From the NCBI RefSeq assembly GCF_000185845.1, contig NZ_GL629647.1, forward strand, positions 128,399 to 169,224: 40,826 nt of DNA, written 5' to 3'. Origin of the DNA: Segatella salivae DSM 15606. GTDB lineage: Bacteria; Bacteroidota; Bacteroidia; Bacteroidales; Bacteroidaceae. The first letter of the stretch is position 1, and each line of letters opens with the position of its first letter. The position numbers and the translations under genes were made by a program. Shown here in pieces: positions 1-8,579 of this stretch. A model generated the notes under the pieces. It was not told where the DNA came from and did no database searches. It worked only from the letters and a program-made list of their open reading frames with translations.

Positions 1-342
1 GATTATAAAATAAACCTATTATATAATTGTACAGATACAACAGTTTTATATTCAATAGCAAATGATTTATTATTAAACAAAAATGTATTAGGTCTACTTG
101 GGATTTGGAATAATTGTAGAGTATCAAAATTGCCTGCATATCGCCAATTTGTAAAATGGTGTTGTGAAAAACGACAACAAGAGATAATAGTAATGCTTGT
201 AATAATTAATCATAACAACGGTAATATAATGGAAGAAAAAAGATTATTAAAGTATGTAAAAAAACACAATTTATATCCAAGATTACGTCTCTTATTACGA
301 AAGAAACGCATAATAAGCTATTACGACTATTATATTATGTAA
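1..342 (+). CDS. Partial ORF of unknown function, 5' end outside window
   Basis: The reading frame is open from the first base to a TAA at 340-342, about 113 codons. No start is visible, and the first Met in frame is far inside, so the gene probably begins upstream of the window. The product is rich in Lys, Arg, Asn, Ile and Tyr, and the DNA is much more AT-rich than the RHS fragment that follows three bases later. I recognise no domain. Low GC and its position beside RHS debris fit a small gene of an RHS accessory locus (an immunity protein is possible) or a gene eroded at its 3' end, but neither is shown. Confidence 0.4.
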   Translation, partial: DYKINLLYNCTDTTVLYSIANDLLLNKNVLGLLGIWNNCRVSKLPAYRQFVKWCCEKRQQEIIVMLVIINHNNGNIMEEKRLLKYVKKHNLYPRLRLLLRKKRIISYYDYYIM

Positions 343-344
343 GT

Positions 345-510
345 ATGATAATTGAAGATACAGAAAGTTTTGAAAACGTATTTGTGAGCAACTATTGGTA
401 CGATGCCGATGGCGAGCGCACGGTGAAGACATCAGGCGAAAACGAAGCCATCTATGTCAACCCATACTTAGTTGCAGGGCAAGGTGGCGAGTACACCAAG
501 CATATCTACA
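345..510 (+). pseudogene. RHS/YD-repeat protein fragment, truncated at both ends
   Basis: Translation gives a YD-repeat segment containing NYWYDADGERTVKTSG, an IYVNPYLVA segment and GGEYTKHIYI, which is the typical run-up to the core of Bacteroidota RHS proteins. Only about 50 codons remain of a family that is usually well over 1000 residues. After KHIYI the homology ends and the frame runs into a 41-bp tandem array, so the downstream codons to 704 are translated repeat and not protein. The fragment is GC-richer than the ORF before it. It is a relic of an RHS polymorphic toxin gene; the ATG at 345 is probably fortuitous. Confidence 0.7.
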
Positions 511-712
511 TTGCCGCGCTGGGAGAAAGTCTTTTTCCGAGCAGTTTAGCATTTCCGCGCCTGGCGAAAGTCGTTTCCCGAATGGTTTGGCATTTCCGCG
601 CATGGCGAAAGTCGTTTCCCGAATGGTTTGGCATTTCCGCGCCGGGCGAAAGTCATTTCCCGAATGGTTTGGCATTTCCGCGCCGGGCGAAAGTCATTTT
701 CTGAGTGGTTTG
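508..712 (+). repeat. 41-bp tandem repeat array next to RHS relic (array 0)
   Basis: Units start at 549, 590, 631 and 672, exactly 41 bp apart, with a diverged unit at 508-548. Each begins GCATTTCCGCGC and ends CGAATGGTTTG or a close variant. Within each full unit TTT(C)CGC pairs with GCGAAA around a 5-nt loop, leaving one bulged C. The period, and the TTTCCGCGCC core followed by GCG, AAG and CAT, match the arrays at 21522, 22871 and 24539, so I treat it as a diverged member of that family. It abuts the 3' side of the RHS fragment. Confidence 0.85.
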
Positions 713-786
713 ACACGTGCGCGAATCGTTTATTTATAAAGAGATTATTGCTGTCTGGTAAACCTTCTCCAGATATAAAAGTTAAG

Positions 787-820
787 GGCCGAAATCCGAG
801 AGAGGATTTCAGTCCTTTTT
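787..820. terminator. Hairpin terminator-like structure
   Basis: GAAATCC pairs with GGATTTC around a GAGAGA loop, with further partial pairing outside and a TTTTT run on the plus side (816-820). On the minus strand the stem is followed by a weaker T-rich stretch. It could end minus-strand tRNA transcription or plus-strand transcripts from the repeat region. Direction is undecided. Confidence 0.5.
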
Positions 821-928
821 GTTACCTTTGTCTCGTGGAAAAACTTCAATAAGATGGGCAAAAGTACACATTTTATCAGGCAATAATAGTTAATAATATG
901 TGTCTTTGGATGAAAGAGAAGTCTGTGA

Positions 929-998
929 GCGGAATACGGGAGTCGAACCCGCCTTTCAAGCTTGGGAAGCTCGCGCACTACCGATGTGCTAATTCCGC
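929..998 (-). tRNA. tRNA-Gly (CCC anticodon)
   Basis: The minus strand folds as a cloverleaf: acceptor GCGGAAT with ATTCCGC, D arm GCAC/GTGC, anticodon stem CGAGC/GCTTG around loop TTCCCAA (anticodon CCC), and a T arm with GGTTCGACTCC. No 3' CCA is encoded. It lies 5 bp downstream of tRNA-Thr and is probably transcribed with it. Confidence 0.95.
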
Positions 999-1003
999 AT
1001 AAG

Positions 1004-1076
<73 letters not shown>

Positions 1077-1108
1077 AATTCTACTTATGCTTTTCGATGT
1101 TTGCTGTG

Positions 1109-1140
1109 CAAAGGTATATCATTTTTTTTGAAAGACCAAA
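1109..1140 (-). promoter_or_regulatory. Bacteroidota promoter of the tRNA pair
   Basis: On the minus strand, TTTG (1140-1137), a 20-bp spacer and TACCTTTG (1116-1109) match the phylum's primary sigma consensus exactly. It sits about 33 bp upstream of tRNA-Thr. Confidence 0.85.
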
Positions 1141-1141
1141 T

Positions 1142-1777
1142 TTATTCATTCTTTTCTTTTGCATACAAAGCTTCGAATTTAGCACGTAAGATTGTTTTAT
1201 TATCAATAGTTTCTTGTATATTCTTGAGCTTCTTTGCATTAGGACTTCCTGGAATCCATAAATGGATATAACCATTACGTGAATATTTTTCATTCATGTG
1301 TGCTTCAAATCGTTTCCATTGTTGCTCTTTGTTTAATTCTGGATAATTTTCTAATCCATATTGAATAGCTCGACTAAACACAACATCGAGTTCTAAGTCT
1401 CTGTCTGCTTCAGCGACAATCTTACCATATATTGTTCGCGGTGTATGACTGGAACTTGCGCGATGGTCTTCAACAGCCTCTTTCATAATTTTCAATTGAT
1501 CGGCATTGAACCATTTTTTTAATCTGCTATCGTTACTTAAAATCTTGCCACCTGTAAGATGATGAATTGCGCGCGGTCCAGACATTCCTAAGTCATGATA
1601 GGCTGCTATAACATAAACCATGTTGATATCTGCACCTGTATAATTGGCTAATTCTATCGAATTTTTTATCACTCGATTAACATGTTGTAGACCATGACTT
1701 TTTCCAAATGCTGTATATCTGGGGAGAATATTATGTTCTATAAACTCCATTATCTCTAATGAAACTTGTTGCACCAT
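1142..1777 (-). CDS. HD-domain phosphohydrolase
   Basis: The 211-residue protein has an HD metal-dependent phosphohydrolase pattern: His28/His32 in SHGLQHV, the HD doublet at 61-62 in AAYHDLGM, a later EDHR, and a distal Asp in EADRDLELD. It should be a cytosolic, metal-dependent hydrolase of a phosphate ester, possibly a nucleotide; the substrate cannot be told from sequence. Its ATG overlaps the menA stop codon as TAATG, so the two are translationally coupled at the end of the porin-menA operon. The pairing with menA need not mean a role in menaquinone synthesis. Confidence 0.85.
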   Translation of the reverse strand: MVQQVSLEIMEFIEHNILPRYTAFGKSHGLQHVNRVIKNSIELANYTGADINMVYVIAAYHDLGMSGPRAIHHLTGGKILSNDSRLKKWFNADQLKIMKEAVEDHRASSSHTPRTIYGKIVAEADRDLELDVVFSRAIQYGLENYPELNKEQQWKRFEAHMNEKYSRNGYIHLWIPGSPNAKKLKNIQETIDNKTILRAKFEALYAKEKNE

Positions 1778-2694
1778 TATATTAAAATTGAAACAATTGA
1801 TAGAATGCCAAAAATCATAATATTGCGAGCTGTTAATCCCAATATACGGTTAAGTTCTTTACCGCGTTTTATCTTTTGCATTTTTTCATACGTAATAAAA
1901 TGTAGTAATAAATAAACCATCAAAAGAGTGGGGGAAAGCATATTTTCAGAATAGCTCTTAGAAACAAATAGCATTAGGAACTCTCCAACAAGACCTGATA
2001 TAAGATAGAGTCTTTGTCCCCATTTTTCTCCAATGTATACTATAAGTGTTGTTTTTCCTGCTTTCTGATCGTTGTCTCGGTCTCGATAATTATTAACAAT
2101 AAGGAGGGTGTTTATAATAAATCCACATGCTAACGAAGCGATGAATACCTCAAGAGGTATGTTCCTTTCACTTCGGGGCATAGTGACATAATAAGACAAG
2201 CACGTAGGAACAATGCCAAAGAATATGAGTACTAATAGGTCACCTAAGCCTAAATAAGATAACTTAGTTGTGTATAAGAAGCAGAAAGCTACACATAGAA
2301 TTCCAACTAAAACCATTTCATATCCACCATATATAATAAGAGGTGAACCTATGGTGCATGCAAGAATTGTTGTGATAATAATGGCTTTTTTCATTGCAGA
2401 AGATGTAATCCATCCTTCTGTACATGCCCTTTTCGGCCCTAATCTAACTTCAGATTTATCATTACCCCTCTTATAATCAAAATAATCATTAATAAAGTTA
2501 GCATCTATTTGCATGATTGAAGCAAATAAAAGGCATAGTATTGCAGGAGTAAAAGAAAACAACTCTATTCCTGTTTGATTAAAGGCTAAGCTTACTCCAA
2601 TAGCAACTGGCACTATAGCTCCAATCAAAGTTTTAGGTCTTGAGGCTAAGAACCAAGCCTTTAATGAGTTTGTTTTAATATTGTTTTCGTCCAT
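1777..2694 (-). CDS. menA: 1,4-dihydroxy-2-naphthoate polyprenyltransferase (MenA)
   Basis: A 305-residue UbiA-superfamily integral membrane prenyltransferase that attaches the isoprenoid tail to 1,4-dihydroxy-2-naphthoate, giving demethylmenaquinone. The first Asp-rich motif NDYFDYKRGND is at residues 69-79, followed by LGPKRA, typical of MenA rather than UbiA or heme O synthase. The second Asp motif, NNYRDRDNDQKAGK, is near residues 200-215. About eight hydrophobic helices surround these. The length is normal. It begins one base after the porin stop and its stop overlaps the next ATG, so it is in the middle of the operon. Menaquinone is the usual respiratory quinone of anaerobic Bacteroidota. 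Confidence 0.93.
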   Translation of the reverse strand: MDENNIKTNSLKAWFLASRPKTLIGAIVPVAIGVSLAFNQTGIELFSFTPAILCLLFASIMQIDANFINDYFDYKRGNDKSEVRLGPKRACTEGWITSSAMKKAIIITTILACTIGSPLIIYGGYEMVLVGILCVAFCFLYTTKLSYLGLGDLLVLIFFGIVPTCLSYYVTMPRSERNIPLEVFIASLACGFIINTLLIVNNYRDRDNDQKAGKTTLIVYIGEKWGQRLYLISGLVGEFLMLFVSKSYSENMLSPTLLMVYLLLHFITYEKMQKIKRGKELNRILGLTARNIMIFGILSIVSILI

Positions 2695-2695
2695 T

Positions 2696-4990
2696 TTAAT
2701 TAAAGAAGTTCCAACTTAAGCCGAATCTTAGAATGCTTTGATTAAGTGGATAATGAGGAGTAAAGAAATAGTTCTTCCTTCCTGTGCCAGCATTGAAGTG
2801 GCTTAGCATAATAAAAAAGCGAGTATGTTTAAGGTGGAAATTAGCATAAACATTCGCAACGGGATAATTTCCAATCTCTATACGATTATCACTTCCGTTT
2901 GTATCTGTGTTTGTTTGTATTGCATATTGTCCTAAGATTGGGACATAATCAGGTGCATAATATTTTGTGAAATACCTCACATCAGCACCAAAATCACATC
3001 GTAATACATGAGCAATCTTAAATCGAAGATACAGATTACTATAAATATTGAGTGCAGGAACAGGTAAGACTGTCTTATTACTTGAATTTTGATAAGTTAT
3101 CATATTTTCCCAAGTTATGGGACCAAATGTGAAGTCTTGTGATATCGACGCCGTTAAAAGATGAATTAATCCATTGTTTTGTTTAACAATAATAGCATGA
3201 TTTACGCGATTATCATTAACTGTATTATACGATGAAGCGAAGTAAGTATAGTTTTTAATCTCATCTATTTCGACACGTAAAGTGGTTCTCGTTTTCTGAT
3301 AATTAAGTATTCCTTGTATCCTCGAATGAATGATTTTACTTAGGTTATTATTATCCCACCATGCATGACGACTATGGAAGTGGCGATAATAAAAAGTCGG
3401 ATTAAGACGGTATAGAAAACCATTGGCAGACAGAGTCAACGTGTCTCCGAATAACTTAAAGTTGAGATCCGCATTCACATCGAGTTTCATTTGTCCTGCA
3501 TCACTACCAGTTAGCCAGGTTTCTGCTATTGCATCATAATGTAATAGCTTTCCTTGTGTTTTGCTTAATTGTGCTCCTATACTTAAATTATGCTCATTAT
3601 AAGAATCAATTCCTGTAGTGTTAGGGAGTGTAAAATGTCTGAGATCTGATGTGATAAAAGCCTTAAGGCCTGCTTTTGCCCATTTATTAAATCCCTCTAA
3701 TAATGATAAAGCAAACGTGTTTTTGAGACTATAATAACGCGTTTTATCATATATAGAGTCGCCAGAGAGATACTCTTGAACATTATAATTGTTTGCATAA
3801 TAGTTTGAAGGAGTATTATATGCTTGATAGATACGCCTATAATTGTCAAATTGTATGGTATGAATGAAACTTGTAACAGGAATAAATTCTTTTTTCATCC
3901 ACATTGAATCTGCTTGTTTTTTGCTCTCTATCGATAGTAAACTATCAGCAGTATGTTTGTCCAAAGCCAATCGATCATTTGTTTTTTTCTGACCATCTGG
4001 TTCTGTTCCCATAATTTTTGCATTGTCAGGTCTACCTTCTATAGGCTCATCTTTTTTGTTATTTCGAGAAGTTTCTTTTTCCTGTTTAGAAGATTCATTA
4101 TCTTTTTTTGATGCCATTGCAAACTTCTTAGCTTTTATTTCGTCGGCAGTCATAGGTACTTTTCGACTAAATCCCAAGTTATATCTGTGTGTAAAGAATA
4201 TATGCTGGTTGTCGTTTCTATTCCAGTTTTGAGATAAAACAGTTGGAATTTCACTTGTAGTATACTTGTCACTATAACTTTCAGGATGGATGATATAGTT
4301 ATCATTTGCAATACCTCCATTCTCTGTAACTTTCTGATGGTTTGTAGAAAGAAGTAAATGAGCTTGATAATGGTCTCCTATGTAAGAGCCATACATCGTA
4401 TAATTGAAATGAGCCGTGCTTTGATCTTGATAATATCCTCTTCCATAAAGATAGTCAAATTTGAATCCTACGCCTAATTTCTTTCCGGCATTAACACCAA
4501 ATTTTGTTGTTAAATGATCTTCACCATTCAGTCGATTACCTGCAGTATTGTAGGTAATATTGGTAAATGGCGATAATGTATTAGTGAAATGAAATTGTCC
4601 AATAGGTGTAATGAAGAAGTCAAATGGCTGTGTAAATATGAATTGCCCTTCATTTTTCCGGTCTGTAAAAACACGATTGATTCTCGGTGCACCTAAGTTT
4701 CCGGTTGTATTATACTCTCCTCGTAAGCCTGTTGTAAAGACAGTGTTCATAAACATGTGTGAAAGTGTGTCTGGAAGAGCTGGCTTTCGGTCACCAAAAC
4801 GACTGTCTATCGTCCATACTTTGATTCCTTCTGGAATTTCTTTTTCGTTCTTTAATGAGTCTTTCCTATTTGTTTTATTGCGTGAGGTCATGTTGCCTTC
4901 TGCATCAATCTGATTATAGTTGTCATCAAATTGTGCAAAGCTAATAGAAGGAAATATGAAGAAGAGAAGGGTGAGTATCTTTGCTTTCAT
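2696..4990 (-). CDS. Putative outer-membrane porin (PF14121-like)
   Basis: A 764-residue protein with a Sec signal peptide (residues 1-19, cleaved after SFA). The body has many alternating amphipathic stretches rich in Tyr, Asn and Phe, and it ends in FGLSWNFFN, with an aromatic C-terminal residue pattern expected of an outer-membrane beta-barrel. It fits the Bacteroidota 'putative porin' family. Residues about 280-367 form a strongly charged, Lys/Glu/Asp/Ser-rich stretch with no strand pattern, which interrupts the barrel and is probably a long loop or plug. Its ATG overlaps the stop of the small membrane protein before it. Substrate unknown. Confidence 0.8.
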   Translation of the reverse strand: MKAKILTLLFFIFPSISFAQFDDNYNQIDAEGNMTSRNKTNRKDSLKNEKEIPEGIKVWTIDSRFGDRKPALPDTLSHMFMNTVFTTGLRGEYNTTGNLGAPRINRVFTDRKNEGQFIFTQPFDFFITPIGQFHFTNTLSPFTNITYNTAGNRLNGEDHLTTKFGVNAGKKLGVGFKFDYLYGRGYYQDQSTAHFNYTMYGSYIGDHYQAHLLLSTNHQKVTENGGIANDNYIIHPESYSDKYTTSEIPTVLSQNWNRNDNQHIFFTHRYNLGFSRKVPMTADEIKAKKFAMASKKDNESSKQEKETSRNNKKDEPIEGRPDNAKIMGTEPDGQKKTNDRLALDKHTADSLLSIESKKQADSMWMKKEFIPVTSFIHTIQFDNYRRIYQAYNTPSNYYANNYNVQEYLSGDSIYDKTRYYSLKNTFALSLLEGFNKWAKAGLKAFITSDLRHFTLPNTTGIDSYNEHNLSIGAQLSKTQGKLLHYDAIAETWLTGSDAGQMKLDVNADLNFKLFGDTLTLSANGFLYRLNPTFYYRHFHSRHAWWDNNNLSKIIHSRIQGILNYQKTRTTLRVEIDEIKNYTYFASSYNTVNDNRVNHAIIVKQNNGLIHLLTASISQDFTFGPITWENMITYQNSSNKTVLPVPALNIYSNLYLRFKIAHVLRCDFGADVRYFTKYYAPDYVPILGQYAIQTNTDTNGSDNRIEIGNYPVANVYANFHLKHTRFFIMLSHFNAGTGRKNYFFTPHYPLNQSILRFGLSWNFFN

Positions 4991-5253
4991 TATTTAAACA
5001 TTCGTAAAGCAACTTCAATGAATTTCAAAACAACAGCAATAATCAAGATGATTGTTGCAGTAGTTCTATATTCTGTTTGTGTAAAAATAACGACTCCTAT
5101 AATTGTAAGTAACATAAACACAATATTAAGTATATTGCGGTATTTTAGCATATGATTGTCGTTATCAATCAATCTTTTTTGTTTGTGATGAGGCCTTACT
5201 GCATACTCTGTCTCGTTTGTATTTTTTTTGTCTTCTTGATTGATATCCATCAT
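4990..5253 (-). CDS. Small two-helix inner membrane protein
   Basis: An 87-residue protein with a polar, charged N-terminal tail of about 38 residues and two hydrophobic helices near residues 41-58 and 65-82. No family recognised. Its stop overlaps the porin ATG (TAATG) and its start lies three bases after the DUF4468 gene stop, so it is locked into the operon and is probably real despite its size. The first two codons are both ATG; the start could be the second. Confidence 0.65.
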   Translation of the reverse strand: MMDINQEDKKNTNETEYAVRPHHKQKRLIDNDNHMLKYRNILNIVFMLLTIIGVVIFTQTEYRTTATIILIIAVVLKFIEVALRMFK

Positions 5254-5256
5254 ATT

Positions 5257-6060
5257 TTATTTTATATTTAATTCTTGTTTGATTTGATTAAAAATCTCAT
5301 GTACTCGATCAATTGTTTTTATCCTGAATTTAGCGTTCATACGTTGTAATTTAGTACCATTCTTGTTGAGAGAAGCCTTATCTGAGATTAATTCTTCGGC
5401 GTTAGCTTTAAATCCAGACGGGCGATTTTCCTCATAACTATAGTTTATTCGACTCAATGTTAAATCCAAAATACCATTATTACATTTTGCTACTATCGTA
5501 TAATTAAACTTTGTTCGATCCAAAGAAAGAATATTTTGTGAGAAAACCAACCATTCTTCATAACGTGCAGCAATGGTATGTTCTGCTTCGTTCACTAAAA
5601 CAATCCTACTATTTCCTGCTTGATGATCATCATGTGCCAATCGATCTAAGATGGCATAAACGCGTTTGTATAACTCGTTTGCATTAATATCACTAATCGG
5701 TTCCTTGAGTTCAAATACCACTTTCCCATCTTTTTCGGGTACAGCACCTGCCAAATAACCTTCATACGGATTGTTGTTTTTTGTTGTTGAAGGCTTCTGT
5801 TCTGGTTTTGTTTGTTGTGGTATTGTCCAACTATCTTTTTGTGGTTGCGATGTTTGTGTTGCTTGTTCTGCAGCTTCTGCGGCTTTCAAGGCTTCTTCTG
5901 CAGCCTGTTTTGCTTTCTCCGCAGCTTCCTTTGCTTCTTTAGCTTTCTTCGCAGCTTCGGCCTTTAAGATTTCGACTTGTGTTGCAGGAACAGTGCCAAC
6001 AGTTTGTGCATTGACAGACCATGGCAATAAAAAAAGTATTGAAAAGAGTAGATGTTTCAT
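5257..6060 (-). CDS. Secreted DUF4468-type protein with Ala/Lys/Glu coiled coil
   Basis: A 267-residue protein with a signal peptide ending at about VNAQ (residue 19). Residues about 33-70 are almost entirely Ala, Lys and Glu in a heptad-like pattern (KEAAEKAKQAAEEA), predicting a single helix or coiled coil. A Pro/Gln/Thr/Lys linker follows to about residue 97. The C-terminal 165 residues match my recollection of DUF4468, a domain of secreted Bacteroidota proteins. It is the first gene of the operon with the small membrane protein, porin, menA and the HD hydrolase. The coiled coil may tether or oligomerise the domain in the periplasm; this is inference. Confidence 0.65.
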   Translation of the reverse strand: MKHLLFSILFLLPWSVNAQTVGTVPATQVEILKAEAAKKAKEAKEAAEKAKQAAEEALKAAEAAEQATQTSQPQKDSWTIPQQTKPEQKPSTTKNNNPYEGYLAGAVPEKDGKVVFELKEPISDINANELYKRVYAILDRLAHDDHQAGNSRIVLVNEAEHTIAARYEEWLVFSQNILSLDRTKFNYTIVAKCNNGILDLTLSRINYSYEENRPSGFKANAEELISDKASLNKNGTKLQRMNAKFRIKTIDRVHEIFNQIKQELNIK

Positions 6061-6186
6061 AAGTTTATCAAATATATTATGACAAAATTAATAAAAAATA
6101 CTGAGAGTTCTTGTTTCAACATGTTTGATTTTTCAAACTTAACGATAATTAATAAAAAGGAGTTCTCATAGCATTTTATCCTTCAT

Positions 6187-8238
6187 TTAATATTTCTTCT
6201 CTTTCAATTGGTTTTGTAAACGTATAATTTCATCACGATATTGGGCCGCTTGTATAAAGTCTAAGTCCTTCGCAGCTTGCTTCATTAGAGCTGTTGTGTT
6301 AGCAATGCTCTTCTCTAATTCGGCTTTTGACATGCGTTTAACAATTGGATCTGCTGCAAAAGCACCAGCTTCCGGTTCCAAATAAATATCCTTGTATTTG
6401 CTGTTTTGGCGGATGTCTTCTTTCCCATTATTGTTTGTTTGTGAAGAAAATGCCAATGTAGAACCAATTTTTTTCTCTATTTGCTTTGGAATTATATAGT
6501 GTTCTTCGTTATATTTCAACTGAATACTGCGCCTTCTTGCAGTCTCTTCAATTGTTTTTTGCATACTTTCTGTTATGGTGTCTGCATACATAATAACTTT
6601 TCCATTGACATTTCTTGCAGCACGTCCTGCCGTTTGTGTCAGGCTTCTGTGACTGCGCAAGAAACCTTCTTTGTCTGCATCGAGAATAGCAACCAAGGAT
6701 ACTTCTGGCAAGTCAAGCCCCTCACGAAGGAGGTTTACGCCAACAAGCACATCATAAATTCCTGCTCTTAAATCATTCATTATTTTCACTCGGTCAAGTG
6801 TCGCCACGTCACTGTGAATATAATTTGCTTTTATTTCATGATTTAGGAGATACTCTGTAAGTTCCTCTGCCATACGCTTTGTCAAAGTCGTAACCAACAC
6901 TCTTTCATGCCGATTGATGCGCGTTAGAATCTCATCCATGAGATCGTCTATTTGATTTTCAGAGGGTCTGACCTCTATTTCAGGGTCTAATAGTCCCGTA
7001 GGACGAATGATTTGTTCAACCACTACACCTTCTGCTTCTTCTATCTCATAGTTGGCTGGAGTTGCACTGATATATATCACTTGGTGCATGAGGTTATGAA
7101 ATTCTTCAAATTTCAAAGGTCGGTTGTCAAAAGCTGCAGGTAATCGGAAGCCATATTCCACAAGATTTTGTTTTCTTGCACGGTCTCCACCATACATTGC
7201 ATTAATCTGTGGTACACTCACGTGGCTTTCATCTATCACCATTAGATAATCTTTGGGGAAGAAATCAAGTAGACAATAAGGACGTTCTCCTGGATTTCTT
7301 CCGTCAAAATAACGTGAATAGTTCTCTATTCCGCTACAATGTCCGAGCTCTTTTATCATTTCCATATCATACTCAACGCGTTCTTTAATTCGTTGAGCTT
7401 TAATAGAATCACCAATCTCATTAAAGTAATTCACGCGGTCAACTAAGTCATCTTGTATCATGCGTATAGCGTGTTCAGTCTGCTCTTTGGATGTTACAAA
7501 AAGGTTTGCAGGGTAGATTTCGTAAGTCTCAAAACGCTCGATAGTATGAAAAGTGATATTATCAACCTCTTCAATACTATCAATTTCATCATCCCACCAC
7601 GTCACTCTTAGGATGTTATCACTATATGCCATCGATATATCTATCGTGTCTCCTTTTACTCTGAAGGTTCCCCTTTGCAGGTCAATATCATTTCTTACAT
7701 AAAGTGCATCAACGAGTTTACGCAAGAAAACGTTTCTATCAATGGTTTGTCCACGTTTAATTTTGATGATGCTTTCTTGCATAGCAACCGGTCCTCCCAT
7801 ACCATAAATACATGAAACTGACGATACAACGATAACGTCTTTGCGTCCAGAGAGTAGGGCAGATACTGCTCCAAGTCTCAGTTTATCAATCTCATCGTTT
7901 ATTGCAAGGTCCTTTTCTATGTAGGTATCTGAGGTTGGTAGGTAAGCTTCTGGCTGATAATAATCATAATAAGAAACATAATATTCCACTGCATTATTAG
8001 GGAAAAAGCCTTTCATTTCTTCGTAGAGCTGAGCGGCTAATGTCTTATTATGGCTCAAAATTAGCGTTGGCTTATTCACATTTGCAATGACATTCGCTAC
8101 CGTGAAAGTCTTTCCCGACCCTGTAACTCCTAACAGCACTTGAGCCGGAATCCCATCTTTGATACCTTCAGTTAGTTCTTTGATGGCTTCAGGTTGATCC
8201 CCTGTAGGTTTATATTTCGATGTAAGTTTGAAATCCAT
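6187..8238 (-). CDS. uvrB: UvrABC excinuclease subunit B
   Basis: A 683-residue helicase-like damage verification subunit of nucleotide excision repair, acting with UvrA and UvrC on DNA lesions in the cytosol. Walker A GVTGSGKT is at residues 37-44, the aromatic beta-hairpin that probes the damaged strand (YYDYYQPEAYLP) at about 90-101, the DESH box follows in the middle, helicase motifs (GLDLPEVSLV, QTAGRAARN) near 500-540, and the C-terminal UVR motif that binds UvrC at about 640-680. Length is normal. The gene stands alone on the minus strand, with its own promoter at 8267-8297. Confidence 0.98.
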   Translation of the reverse strand: MDFKLTSKYKPTGDQPEAIKELTEGIKDGIPAQVLLGVTGSGKTFTVANVIANVNKPTLILSHNKTLAAQLYEEMKGFFPNNAVEYYVSYYDYYQPEAYLPTSDTYIEKDLAINDEIDKLRLGAVSALLSGRKDVIVVSSVSCIYGMGGPVAMQESIIKIKRGQTIDRNVFLRKLVDALYVRNDIDLQRGTFRVKGDTIDISMAYSDNILRVTWWDDEIDSIEEVDNITFHTIERFETYEIYPANLFVTSKEQTEHAIRMIQDDLVDRVNYFNEIGDSIKAQRIKERVEYDMEMIKELGHCSGIENYSRYFDGRNPGERPYCLLDFFPKDYLMVIDESHVSVPQINAMYGGDRARKQNLVEYGFRLPAAFDNRPLKFEEFHNLMHQVIYISATPANYEIEEAEGVVVEQIIRPTGLLDPEIEVRPSENQIDDLMDEILTRINRHERVLVTTLTKRMAEELTEYLLNHEIKANYIHSDVATLDRVKIMNDLRAGIYDVLVGVNLLREGLDLPEVSLVAILDADKEGFLRSHRSLTQTAGRAARNVNGKVIMYADTITESMQKTIEETARRRSIQLKYNEEHYIIPKQIEKKIGSTLAFSSQTNNNGKEDIRQNSKYKDIYLEPEAGAFAADPIVKRMSKAELEKSIANTTALMKQAAKDLDFIQAAQYRDEIIRLQNQLKEKKY

Positions 8239-8266
8239 TTATTTATATTATCCTTTCTTTTCGCTG

Positions 8267-8297
8267 CAAATTTACAAAATCTAATGTGAATCTGCAA
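8267..8297 (-). promoter_or_regulatory. Bacteroidota promoter of uvrB
   Basis: On the minus strand, TTG (8297-8295), a 20-bp spacer and TAAATTTG (8274-8267). The start codon of uvrB is about 29 bp downstream. I see nothing else coding between 8298 and 8531, which is AT-rich and separates the divergent uvrB and bamD. Confidence 0.75.
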
Positions 8298-8531
8298 CAT
8301 TCATTTAGAATAAAACCTCTTATTTCTTATGTGATTTCAACCATAGTTACTTGTGGAAGTCTTGATTATAACCAGCTTTCTCTCTGTATATAACTATATC
8401 CTTGACGCATTAATGATGTTTTTTAGGATTCTCAAAGAACATAATTTGCCTTTTGAATCATAATATTTAATTTTTCGTTTTTATTCAACCGTTATAAAGA
8501 TTAATATTTTACGAAAAAGTGTATCATTTAC

Positions 8532-8562
8532 TTTGTAAATCATAGAAAAGTCAGTATCTTTG
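8532..8562 (+). promoter_or_regulatory. Bacteroidota promoter of bamD operon
   Basis: TTTG (8532-8535), 19 bp, TATCTTTG (8555-8562): an exact consensus match. Transcription should start near 8566-8570, which leaves almost no leader before bamD and favours the ATG at 8580 over the one at 8571. Confidence 0.85.
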
Positions 8563-8579
8563 CAAATCAAATGTTTGAT

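Noticed and set aside
511..852. Plus-strand ORFs with repeated Gly-Glu-Ser and Phe-Arg-Ala segments
   Set aside because: They are the 41-bp repeats read in successive frames, extended into non-coding sequence.
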